A stretch of DNA of 64,000 nucleotides. Origin: an uncultured cyanobacterium. GTDB lineage: Bacteria > Cyanobacteriota > Cyanobacteriia > Cyanobacteriales > FACHB-T130. Under the pieces are notes generated by a model that ran no database searches, was not told the origin of the DNA, and saw nothing but the letters and a program-made list of their open reading frames with translations. Positions 53,406-61,224 of this stretch are shown here, piece after piece. The DNA lies in contig CAKZHE010000265.1 in NCBI GenBank assembly GCA_936920195.1, positions 1 through 64,000 of the forward strand. The letters run 5' to 3'. Positions within the stretch are counted from its first letter, which is position 1. Every line of letters begins with the position of its first letter. Made by a program: the position numbers and the translations under genes.

Positions 53406-53869
53406 GTGTATAGGGCGGGTTTAGATCATTTGTTGGTGGGTATCAAAGATCTAAGTTAACCCGCCCCTACCCGAATGGGAAAATATTGAATAAAATCCGT
53501 AGGGGCGGGTTTAGCAATAACTTTTGATACCCACCAATAACCTAAATAAACCCGCCCCGCACACCTATCGAGCCAGTCAGTTAATGGTAAAATTGAGGGT
53601 GTATGGGGCGGGTTTAGATCATTTTTCGGTAGACATCAAAGATCTGAGTTAACCCGCCCCTACCCGAATGGAAAAATATTGAATAAAATCCGTAGGGGCG
53701 GGTTTGGCGATAACTTTTGATACCCACCAATAACCTAAATAAACCCGCCCCCCAGCCCATCGAGCCAGTCAATTAATGGTAAAATTGGAGGTGTATGGGG
53801 CGGGTTTAGATCATTGGTCTGTGGGCATCAAAGATCTGCGTTAACCCGCCCCTACCCGAATGGGAAAAT
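53406..53869. repeat. Tandem BIME-like array of GGGGCGGGTTTA palindromes
   Basis: About 2.4 tandem copies of a 192-193-bp unit start at 53406, 53599 and 53791. Each complete unit has two hairpins in inverted order. Hairpin A pairs GGGCGGGTT with AACCCGCCC (53413-53421/53458-53466) with inner TTAGATC/GATCTAA. Hairpin B pairs GGGGCGGGTTTA with TAAACCCGCCCC (53502-53513/53547-53558). The loop of A contains GGTGGGTATCAAA and the loop of B its complement TTTGATACCCACC, so B is an inverted relative of A, as in bacterial interspersed mosaic elements. The array ends about 40 bp before a REP-associated transposase gene. Confidence 0.85.
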
Positions 53870-53906
53870 GCCATATAATTGTGATGTGGCATTGTTGACA
53901 AAAACC

Positions 53907-54425
53907 ATGAAATACAATCCGGATATCCACAATCGTCGCTCTATTCGTCTACCAGGATATGATTATAGCCAACCAGGTGCATATTTTGTGACAATTTGTA
54001 TTTGGCAACGTGAATGTTTATTAAGTGAAATTCAAGACGGAAATATTCTATTAAGCAATTATGGTGAAGCCGTCAATTTTAATTGGTTGAATCTGATCAG
54101 AGTCTATCCTCATATTGAATTAGATTCTTTTGTAATTATGCCCAATCATATTCATGGAATTATTATCATAAAAAGTCAAAATAAAAATCATAGTCTATCC
54201 GAAATTGTGAGATGCTTCAAAACATTTTCTGCCCGTCGGATCAATCAACTACGTTCTGTGACAGGAATACCTGTATGGCAAAGAGGTTATTATGAACATA
54301 TTATTCGTAACCAAACAGGATTATCTAAAATTCAGGAATATATTATCAACAATCCCTATAATTGGGAAAGCGACGAAATATACCCATCCTCAAAACAAAC
54401 ATTTTCAGCTACAATTAGCCAATAG
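53907..54425 (+). CDS. REP-associated tyrosine transposase (RAYT, Y1_Tnp family)
   Basis: 172 residues from the ATG at 53907; earlier in-frame starts extend into the repeat array. Key residues: the metal-binding HxH as HIH in MPNHIHGIII (His81, His83) and the catalytic tyrosine in WQRGYYEHIIRN (Tyr128 or Tyr129), with IQEYIINNPYNW near the end. RAYT proteins nick and rejoin single-stranded DNA at REP hairpins. The immediately adjacent inverted GGGGCGGGTTTA array is its probable substrate. There is no second ORF and no terminal IS structure, consistent with a domesticated single-copy RAYT. Its 3' end is part of a 60-bp repeat. Confidence 0.87.
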   Translation: MKYNPDIHNRRSIRLPGYDYSQPGAYFVTICIWQRECLLSEIQDGNILLSNYGEAVNFNWLNLIRVYPHIELDSFVIMPNHIHGIIIIKSQNKNHSLSEIVRCFKTFSARRINQLRSVTGIPVWQRGYYEHIIRNQTGLSKIQEYIINNPYNWESDEIYPSSKQTFSATISQ

Positions 54426-54457
54426 AATCAGGCACGAAAGTAGATTAGGACGACTCC
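54399..54457. repeat. 60-bp direct repeat, copy A, before the CAP gene
   Basis: This copy starts with AAACATTTTCAGCTACAATT and includes AAAGTAGATTAGGA. It overlaps the 3' end of the RAYT gene and stops about 10 bp before the CAP-gene ATG. Copy B (55908-55965) has the same first 22 bp and the same second block and lies in the same place relative to the next gene's ATG. In one frame both copies encode a similar peptide (KHFQLQL, then SRLGRL). Confidence 0.75.
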
Positions 54458-54467
54458 GAGGTAATTT

Positions 54468-55793
54468 ATGCGACAAATTCAATTTCTGACAGCGATCGCT
54501 CTCTCTATTGGTTGTATTTCCAGCAGCGCGATCGCCTTCCCCGCCCATCGCCCTCAACAAATTGCTCAAAGTGAATGTCGCGGACAGCAAATATTAGAAG
54601 CACAAACCTGTGTTGGAGATGACATAGAATCAGAGGAAGAAAAACTGTATCAATTGATTAACGAGTATCGCGCTCAAAACGGACTTCCCCCGATACCCAT
54701 ATCCAAATCTTTAAGTCTAGTAGCTAACCGTCACGTTCTCGATTTAGCAGAAAACATTGGTTCGCTAACGCATGGTTGGAGTGACTGCCCTTACAGTGGG
54801 AGTGATAGTAATACTTGGGACTGTATGTGGTCAGCCCCACAAAGATTCAAAACAGCCTATCCTGGTAGAGGTTACGAAAATGCTCATGGGGGTTCGCGAG
54901 GATATAAAGCATCCGCAGAATCAGCCTTGAGAAGTTGGCAAGGCAGTCAACCTCATAATGCCGTAATTCTTAATCAAGGTTTATGGAAAGATAGTCAATG
55001 GAATGCACTAGGAATAGGGATTTATCAAGGATATGCAGTTTTATGGTTTGGGGAAGAATCCGATCCCGCTAATACAACCAGCGCGATCGCTTTCCCTAAC
55101 CCTCGCAATCAACAAATGGCTGGCAATATGACCAACTCAACTTTAATCGCTCAAGCCAATCTTTCTCAGTTGGAACAGGGCGTAATTGACGAAATTAATC
55201 GAGTCCGAACAAATCCCACAGATTATGTAGCAGTCCTAGAAGAATGGCGAGCCAAATTTGAAGGCGATCGCGTTAAAATAGGTAACAACTTCTACCTGCA
55301 AACCCAAGAAGGAGTTAGAGCCGTTGATGAAGCCATTCAAGTATTGCGTTCAACTCGCCCTTTACCTCCCCTGAGTACATCTCAAGGTATGTCTTTAGCA
55401 GCCAAAGACCACGTTAACGATCAAGGTCCCAAAGGGAATATTGGTCATAATGGCAGCGATGGTAGCGATCCAGGAACCCGAATCAAACGCTATGGCTCCT
55501 TTGGATCTAGTTACTATTATGGTGAAAACATCAGTTACGGCATGGACAATGCGCGAACCGTGGTCATGCAGTTAATTATTGATGATGGAGTTCCCAGTCG
55601 CGGACACAGAGAAAACATTCTCAAACCAGAATTTCAATCAGCCGGAGTGGGTTGCGGCGCTCACGCTCAATATCAAACAATGTGCGTGATTGACTTTGCT
55701 CAAGGTTACATCGAAAGAGGCAGTACAAGTCAGAGTTCGCCAAATTCTAATAGAAGAGATCGCCGCCATCGCCACCCTTTACCAACTCGATAG
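54468..55793 (+). CDS. Exported protein with two CAP (SCP/PR-1) domains
   Basis: 441 residues. A signal peptide (MRQIQFLTAIALSIGCISSS) is cleaved near AIAFPAH. The first CAP domain runs about 58-200 (YQLINEYRAQNGLPPIPISK, SLTHGWSDC, WFGEESDP) and the second about 235-420 (VIDEINRVRTNPTDYVAVLEE, GPKGNIGHNG, GENISYG, GHRENILKPEF, VGCGAHAQYQTMCVIDFAQG). Bacterial CAP proteins are extracellular; their activity is mostly unknown, and the domain has a conserved His/Glu/His cavity. Two different CAP units in one chain are less common than single ones. Confidence 0.9.
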   Translation: MRQIQFLTAIALSIGCISSSAIAFPAHRPQQIAQSECRGQQILEAQTCVGDDIESEEEKLYQLINEYRAQNGLPPIPISKSLSLVANRHVLDLAENIGSLTHGWSDCPYSGSDSNTWDCMWSAPQRFKTAYPGRGYENAHGGSRGYKASAESALRSWQGSQPHNAVILNQGLWKDSQWNALGIGIYQGYAVLWFGEESDPANTTSAIAFPNPRNQQMAGNMTNSTLIAQANLSQLEQGVIDEINRVRTNPTDYVAVLEEWRAKFEGDRVKIGNNFYLQTQEGVRAVDEAIQVLRSTRPLPPLSTSQGMSLAAKDHVNDQGPKGNIGHNGSDGSDPGTRIKRYGSFGSSYYYGENISYGMDNARTVVMQLIIDDGVPSRGHRENILKPEFQSAGVGCGAHAQYQTMCVIDFAQGYIERGSTSQSSPNSNRRDRRHRHPLPTR

Positions 55794-55907
55794 ACATTCA
55801 CTATTTTAGTTTCAGTTGAGGCGATCGCAGGGCTTGGGAATAGCGCGATCGCCTTTTTCATAACTAGACAGAACATTTGACTGTAGATTCGGTCAATGAC
55901 GATCGCT

Positions 55908-55965
55908 TCAAACATTTTCAGCTACAATTAGTAAATACGATCGGGTGGAAAAGTAGATTAGGAAG
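55908..55965. repeat. 60-bp direct repeat, copy B, before the coiled-coil gene
   Basis: Second copy of the element at 54399-54457. The block AAACATTTTCAGCTACAATT and the block AAGTAGATTAGGA are shared in order and spacing, with scattered differences between. The copy lies 10 bp before the ATG of the coiled-coil gene. Together with copy A it brackets the CAP gene. Confidence 0.75.
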
Positions 55966-55975
55966 ATTACTGGTT

Positions 55976-56242
55976 ATGACAGACAGACTAGATCGAATTG
56001 AAGCAGCGATAGAAGCCAATGCAGCCCAAATCCAAACCAATTCAGCAGCGATCGCCGAACTGCGTACCACGGTGAATTCATTGGTACAGGTTGTAGAAAT
56101 TCATCAGCGCAATCACGAAGTCAGTCAACGCAACTTTGAAGCCAGCCAACGCACTTTTGAAGCGATTATGAACGAAATTCGAGGGCTGCGGACAGAAAGC
56201 CAACGGATATTGGAACATTTATTTGGTCAAGAAGAAAATTGA
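55976..56242 (+). CDS. Small coiled-coil protein
   Basis: 88 residues from the ATG at 55976; the frame is open upstream to 55877, where it runs into the repeated leader. The sequence is an almost continuous heptad pattern (RIEAAIEANAAQIQTNSAAI, then NHEVSQRNFEASQRTFEAIM, and GLRTESQRILEHLFGQEE). It has no signal peptide and no known domain beyond coiled coil. Such short proteins are frequent in cyanobacteria and of unknown role. Confidence 0.65.
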   Translation: MTDRLDRIEAAIEANAAQIQTNSAAIAELRTTVNSLVQVVEIHQRNHEVSQRNFEASQRTFEAIMNEIRGLRTESQRILEHLFGQEEN

Positions 56243-56301
56243 GGGTGGATGTCTTGGGTACGCTAGGCGATCGCCTTCAATAACGCTACAGAAATGCTAT
56301 T

Positions 56302-58806
56302 CTACTTTTTAGGCGATCGCCAATCTTGAATCGCCTTTTCAGGCCACATCCAATTATTACTCAACTTATCCGGTTGGAAATTTACTGGATCGTCTGCCAT
56401 CACCTTTTGACGCAATTTCAAAGATTCATTTAGCAGACTTTTTTTCTTATCTTCAGGTTGAGTTTGGGCTAATTGTTGCAAACCTAGGGACAACCCCGCA
56501 TAGGTAGTTAAAGTATCTTTATTAGAAGCGATCGCCGTCGGATTTTTCTTTTGTTCGCTCTTGGCTAAGGCATCAAACCAAACTTGAATGGCTCGGTCAT
56601 ATTTGCCCTCAGCATAATAGGCAAAACCCAAAGCATTGCGATAACTAATAATATCGGGAGCGGTGGCGATCGCTTGTTCCCAATAGCGTCGAGCATCGTC
56701 TAAACTATAGTCTTTATTACCCCTTTGAATTGATTCCCAAGCCAAACGCCCCCGCAAAAAATTAATTGTGGGATGATCGATCTGCTGTTTTGGGACTGCT
56801 TCTAAAGCCGCTCTGCCCTGGGATAGCGCCCCTCGGTTAAACAGTTCTTCTACCGCTGACTTCCCCGCCACCAAATCCCCTTGGGTAAAGCGCTCAATTG
56901 CTAAAGCAGTCAAGGAAGAAGTATCAACTTTAGGTAAATTAGAACTGACAGGAGAGGGAGAAACATTAGTTAAAGGTGGCACTGCAGCCGATTCCACAGG
57001 TTGCGGCTGGCGATTTTGAAATCCCCACACTCCTAACAGGGCAACAGCCGCGATCGTAGTCAGGCCAAAAACTCCCCATAATAAAGGGGAAACCCGCTCA
57101 TTGCGCCGCCAATCTCTAAATAATGAGGTGGAAGGATTTAATAGCTGCGTCTTCCCTTGCCCAGGGCTGCGTGGGCGAGCCGGGGAAGGGGCGCTCAAAG
57201 CAACTGCCCGTGGTGGAGCGGAAGACGAATCTGAGTCCATTGGATCGCAGGGTAATGAAGCCCCTGATTCTCCCTTGGGAGATTGATTGGGTGGCGATTC
57301 TGCACCCTTTAAACCATTAAATTCCTTGGTTCCTGGAAAATTTGCTGGGGGAATTCCAGTATCGCTAGCTGGTAGCTGGCGAAACAAATCTGCAATCAAT
57401 GCCGCCGCTTCCGGATCTGACTCCTCTGATTCAAAATTACCAGGATCTCCTGCTTCCGCCCAGATCCCACTGCCAAAACCATTGAGGGCATCGGTGGGGA
57501 GCAAGATGGAACCGTTGGGATAATTGCGGGAATTAAACTTAGAAACGGCTAATTCTGGGTAAAAAGCGTCCTCTTCTTCCTCTACCCAAAAAGCTTCTTC
57601 GGGATTTGGTACTGCGAGAGCGGCGGTTAATTCTATTTCCCGGTCATTTTGGGACAGAAAGCCGTCAAATTCTGATTGCAGATAGAGGACAGGCAAAGCC
57701 CAATATAATTGGTTCGATCCATAGGCCGAAATTAGCCCTTGGCGAGCGCGGCTCAAACTCAAGTCAATCGGGTAGCCTTGATTGAGGTTGCGATAGAACA
57801 ATCTAGTTAGGGTGAGGGCAACTTCATCGGGAATCCTTTCTGCCATTGCTAATACGCTGGGAATGCCCCGTTTAATTAAGGCTTGAGCGAGGTTATCTTG
57901 TCCGCTGGCAGAAGTTTGTGCTGGGGCGCTATAGGCTCCCCGACAGGAATTGAGCAGGGCAATTTGGACTCCATTATTGGCTAAGAGTCCTGCCAAATCG
58001 TCGCCACTTAAGGTTTCTGTCAGGCCAGTTTTGCCGCTGACTAGATAGAGGCCGCCGCCTGCCTCTCCAGCACTGCTGTGACCGGAATAATGAAAAATCT
58101 GATACTGCCCCATTTCTAAGGCTTGGGTGAGTTGTTCTCGACCGGGCTGTTCGAGGATTTTTAGTTGGATGGTAGACAAACCATTACTGGCGCGGCTGCG
58201 GAGTTCGGCTTGCAGATGTTGGGCTTCTTGCTTTAAGGCCAAACTTTCGCGATCGCTGGGAGCCGCGATCGCCATTAAAATCTTTAAAGGTTGATTTTCT
58301 CCAAAGAAACTTTCTAGGGGGGGGAAGCGCTTTTCGGCAATTTGATAGCGGGAAAAAGCCACATCTGCCCCGGTAGCCAAAGGGCGATCGCCATCGTGGA
58401 GAACTTCCCAAGGCAGGCGGGGCAAGCGATTGCCCTTCAATCCCAACCGCAAACGCAATACTAAACGTTGATTTTCGGCGATCGCTTGGGCGCGAATCCA
58501 GCTATCGCGCAAGCTGCCATGAAACAAAGCATGATAAAGTTGTTGACCAAGGGCAACCAAATTCGGTGGGGATTGAGTTGATAAAGCTTCCGGCGATCGC
58601 TTTCCCGAAGTATCCCCTTGCAGCAACTCAAATAAAGGATCGTTCATCAGTTGCCGCGACTGGGCTAACCAATCATCCACAGGCCATTTTACCTGTTCCT
58701 CTGCCAACGGCACTCCCGGCGCAACTCGTTCCAGGCGCACCAAATACTGATCTTGCTCCCCTAGGGGAGTGACGGAAATATGAAATTCCTGGGCTAATGA
58801 GGCCAT
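56302..58806 (-). CDS. CHAT-domain (caspase-like) protein with membrane helix and TPR repeats
   Basis: 834 residues. N-terminal domain (1-130), then a CHAT protease domain (about 130-380) with His243 in FHYSGHSSAGEAGGG and Cys288 in IALLNSCRGAYS, the expected catalytic pair. A long acidic, Pro/Ser-rich linker (about 385-570) leads to one membrane helix (LLWGVFGLTTIAAVALLGVW, about 575-594) and then C-terminal TPR-like repeats (about 630-800, with YYAEGKYDRAIQVWFDALA). The protease part is probably on the cytosolic side and the TPR part across the membrane, or the reverse; orientation cannot be settled. A substrate is not known. Related CHAT proteins act in stress and immune pathways. Confidence 0.9.
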   Translation of the reverse strand: MASLAQEFHISVTPLGEQDQYLVRLERVAPGVPLAEEQVKWPVDDWLAQSRQLMNDPLFELLQGDTSGKRSPEALSTQSPPNLVALGQQLYHALFHGSLRDSWIRAQAIAENQRLVLRLRLGLKGNRLPRLPWEVLHDGDRPLATGADVAFSRYQIAEKRFPPLESFFGENQPLKILMAIAAPSDRESLALKQEAQHLQAELRSRASNGLSTIQLKILEQPGREQLTQALEMGQYQIFHYSGHSSAGEAGGGLYLVSGKTGLTETLSGDDLAGLLANNGVQIALLNSCRGAYSAPAQTSASGQDNLAQALIKRGIPSVLAMAERIPDEVALTLTRLFYRNLNQGYPIDLSLSRARQGLISAYGSNQLYWALPVLYLQSEFDGFLSQNDREIELTAALAVPNPEEAFWVEEEEDAFYPELAVSKFNSRNYPNGSILLPTDALNGFGSGIWAEAGDPGNFESEESDPEAAALIADLFRQLPASDTGIPPANFPGTKEFNGLKGAESPPNQSPKGESGASLPCDPMDSDSSSAPPRAVALSAPSPARPRSPGQGKTQLLNPSTSLFRDWRRNERVSPLLWGVFGLTTIAAVALLGVWGFQNRQPQPVESAAVPPLTNVSPSPVSSNLPKVDTSSLTALAIERFTQGDLVAGKSAVEELFNRGALSQGRAALEAVPKQQIDHPTINFLRGRLAWESIQRGNKDYSLDDARRYWEQAIATAPDIISYRNALGFAYYAEGKYDRAIQVWFDALAKSEQKKNPTAIASNKDTLTTYAGLSLGLQQLAQTQPEDKKKSLLNESLKLRQKVMADDPVNFQPDKLSNNWMWPEKAIQDWRSPKK

Positions 58807-59286
58807 AAGATTTTACTTTATTCGGAAACTTAACAACTTTTTCTACCTACGGGAAGATGTCTAGGCTGCTATAGTCTTAGATTGTAACAACCCGATTAAA
58901 GTTTCACTACAGGGCAAAGGTGGTTGGGATCGCTTCTGAACTTCCTATCGCCTGCAAGCTAACTTTTTTCCAATATTCCTCAATCTGGCAATGAATCGAT
59001 CTTTGATTGGTGGTCAGATTTCTGCTTCCTCCCATCCGGCGCTAGGAGAGGGATGGGGAGATGGGGAGATGGGGTGATAGGGAGATGGGGTGATAGGGTG
59101 ATATGGAGGGCGATCGCTCCAAAGCAGGTATTATGGGGGCGGAGGATAAAATCAAAATCGACTTTTCTGTTTTAAGATCGATGGTTAAGTTGCAAAAGCT
59201 CCTAGAATATTTCGCTTCCCTATCAATTCCGCCTAGCTTCTCAAATTACCACTGATTTTTTATTGGTTTTTCATTCCTTAGACGCG
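58807..59286. repeat. Intergenic region with an octamer tandem repeat
   Basis: 480 bp between the CHAT gene and the DUF29 gene. It contains a perfect eight-base tandem repeat of seven units at 59052-59107 (GATGGGGA, GATGGGGT, GATAGGGA, GATAGGGT types, ending GATATGGA), and a HIP1 site at 59110. Other parts hold no gene I can support. The repeat is a good length-polymorphism marker. Confidence 0.75.
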
Positions 59287-59730
59287 CTATATCATGTTTT
59301 TTTCTTCAGGCAAAAACTCAGGCGCGAAAATTTCTGTTAAGTTGTAGGGACAGATTTCTGGAAATGAAGACAATCCAGTTTCTCGTTCTGCACTAATGGT
59401 CGCAAGTTGATAAGTTTTCTCTAGTGTATCAGTTAATAGAGCGCTCAGACTAGGATTTTCTTTGAGCAATCTTTCTAGGCGTAAGCGTTGCTCTTTAACG
59501 GTTAGCTGCCAACTGCGGGAACGTAAATTAGGCTGAAATTGCCATTTCAGTAAGTGCATTATCAATACTTCTAATCTACTTTCTAATTCCCGTTTTTCAG
59601 CCCGTCCCATATCTGCAATTTCTTCAGCAATATGATGCCAATCAATTTGATGAAATTGTTTGGTTTTTAGCAGTTGTGATTGCTGTTGCGTCCAAGCATA
59701 AAAATCATTTTCGTAGGTAGATAAATTCAT
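59287..59730 (-). CDS. DUF29-family protein
   Basis: 147 residues from the ATG at 59730; a Met 13 codons upstream is in frame but the domain begins at MNLSTYENDFYAWTQQQSQLL. IDWHHIAEEIADMGRAEKREL and RSWQLTVKEQRLRLERLLKENPSL are the DUF29 signatures. These small proteins are numerous in cyanobacteria and unknown in function. Confidence 0.85.
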   Translation of the reverse strand: MNLSTYENDFYAWTQQQSQLLKTKQFHQIDWHHIAEEIADMGRAEKRELESRLEVLIMHLLKWQFQPNLRSRSWQLTVKEQRLRLERLLKENPSLSALLTDTLEKTYQLATISAERETGLSSFPEICPYNLTEIFAPEFLPEEKNMI

Positions 59731-59817
59731 AATTGGAGAAGTCAAGCTATATATGGGGGCGAATGCCATTCACCCCTACTAAACCTGAAAGCGTTGCCTA
59801 AATCCCGGCAAAGACTA

Positions 59818-61137
59818 TTACACTTCCTTCGGCTTTAACAAAATCTCCCGTTCGCTAATTGCCATCGCATGAGCCGGAAACCCTTCATAGGTAGCTAAAG
59901 TGTGGGTAGTTTTCTTTAATCTATCAAACCCTTCTGGAGTCAAATAACCAATTCCCGAACGCTTGAGAAAATCAAACACTGATACGGCTGAATAGGAGCG
60001 CGCAAAACCCCCTGTAGGCAGAATCGCATTGACTCCCAAGCAATAATTGGCAGTGGGAATGGGCGTATAAGCACCCAGAAGAATTTCGCCAGCATTTTTA
60101 ATTTTTCCTAAAATGCTAAAAGGTTCCTTGATTAAGATCTCCAAGTGTTCCGGGGCATAATCATTTAGAAAATCAATTGATTCTTCTAAACTTTCCGTTA
60201 ATAAAATGCCGCCGTAGGACGATAAACCTTTCTCGCAAAATTCCCTGCGCCAATCTGGGAGCCGCTTCAAATAATCAGCAAGAAACTCAATTGCTTTTAG
60301 GGCAAAGGATTCGCTATGAGTTAATAACAACGCTGCGGATTCTGGCCCATGTTCGGCTTCAATTAATAAATCCAAGGCTGCTAATTGAGGATCGGTAGTT
60401 TCATCGGTCAAAATAATTGATTCGCTAGGACCTGCGGGCAATCCTACATCAACCGTACCATATAATAACCGTTTGGCTGCCGAACCATAAACATTGCAAG
60501 GCCCGGTAATTTTATCCACCTTGGGAATTGTTTCTGTCCCCAGAGCCATCGATGCGATCGCCTGGATACCTCCTAGTTTATACACATCTTTCACCCCTGC
60601 CATCTCTGCAGCAACTAGGGAAGCAGGTTCGACATTGCCATCTTTATCGGGAGGGGTACAAACAATCACTCTGGGAACCTTTGCCACCATTGTTGGTACT
60701 GCCAACATCAACATCACGGAAGGGAAAGCACCTTTTCCTCGTGGCACATATAACCCGGCGCTGGCAATGGGAGTCACCTTTTCCCCGGCAAAAACTCCCG
60801 GCTGAATCTCCGCCAATTGGATTTCTTCCGGCATCTGGCGCTGGTGAACTTCCTTGATATTAGCAAAAGCTTGGGCGATCGCGGCCTTAATTTCTGGTTC
60901 AATGGCCTGGTGCGCTGCGGCAAACTCTGCCTCAGTCACCTTAAGATTATTAATTTCTGCCCCAGCATAGTCAAACTTGCGGACATATTCCAGCACCCCC
61001 GCATCGCCATGCTGTTTAATCTTGTCAATTACCTCTTTCGCAATCGAGAGGGCATTTTCAATATCTAACTCAGCTCGTCTTTTTAACGCCGCCACTTCCT
61101 CCCGCGTCATGGTTGCCAGTCGGAGAATCCTCGTCAT
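59818..61137 (-). CDS. hisD: Histidinol dehydrogenase
   Basis: 439 residues, the normal length. It oxidises L-histidinol to L-histidine in two NAD+-dependent steps with zinc. Visible motifs: ITGPCNVYGSAAKRLLYG, VDVGLPAGPSESIILTDE, LLIEAEHGPESAALLLT, and the zinc and catalytic region YAPEHLEILIKEP with IPTANYCLGVNAILPTGG. The ATG is preceded by GAGGAGGA, 6 bp away, which decides the start. No other his genes are beside it, as is common in cyanobacteria. Confidence 0.96.
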   Translation of the reverse strand: MTRILRLATMTREEVAALKRRAELDIENALSIAKEVIDKIKQHGDAGVLEYVRKFDYAGAEINNLKVTEAEFAAAHQAIEPEIKAAIAQAFANIKEVHQRQMPEEIQLAEIQPGVFAGEKVTPIASAGLYVPRGKGAFPSVMLMLAVPTMVAKVPRVIVCTPPDKDGNVEPASLVAAEMAGVKDVYKLGGIQAIASMALGTETIPKVDKITGPCNVYGSAAKRLLYGTVDVGLPAGPSESIILTDETTDPQLAALDLLIEAEHGPESAALLLTHSESFALKAIEFLADYLKRLPDWRREFCEKGLSSYGGILLTESLEESIDFLNDYAPEHLEILIKEPFSILGKIKNAGEILLGAYTPIPTANYCLGVNAILPTGGFARSYSAVSVFDFLKRSGIGYLTPEGFDRLKKTTHTLATYEGFPAHAMAISEREILLKPKEV

Positions 61138-61224
61138 ATCTTCCTCCTCGAATAAATCTTCAGGAACTCAGATTTTCCCCTAGTATCGCCAAATTAGCAA
61201 CAGCCGCAGAAACTCAGCCTCAAC

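Noticed and set aside
53406-53869. Possible CRISPR array
   Set aside because: The unit is 192 bp and repeats as a whole; there are no short repeats separated by unique spacers, and no cas gene is near.
54292-54489. 65-residue open frame overlapping the RAYT 3' end
   Set aside because: It lies within the RAYT gene in another frame and is open mainly because of the repeated leader; no start signal is seen. The peptide shared with copy B is recorded as a finding instead.
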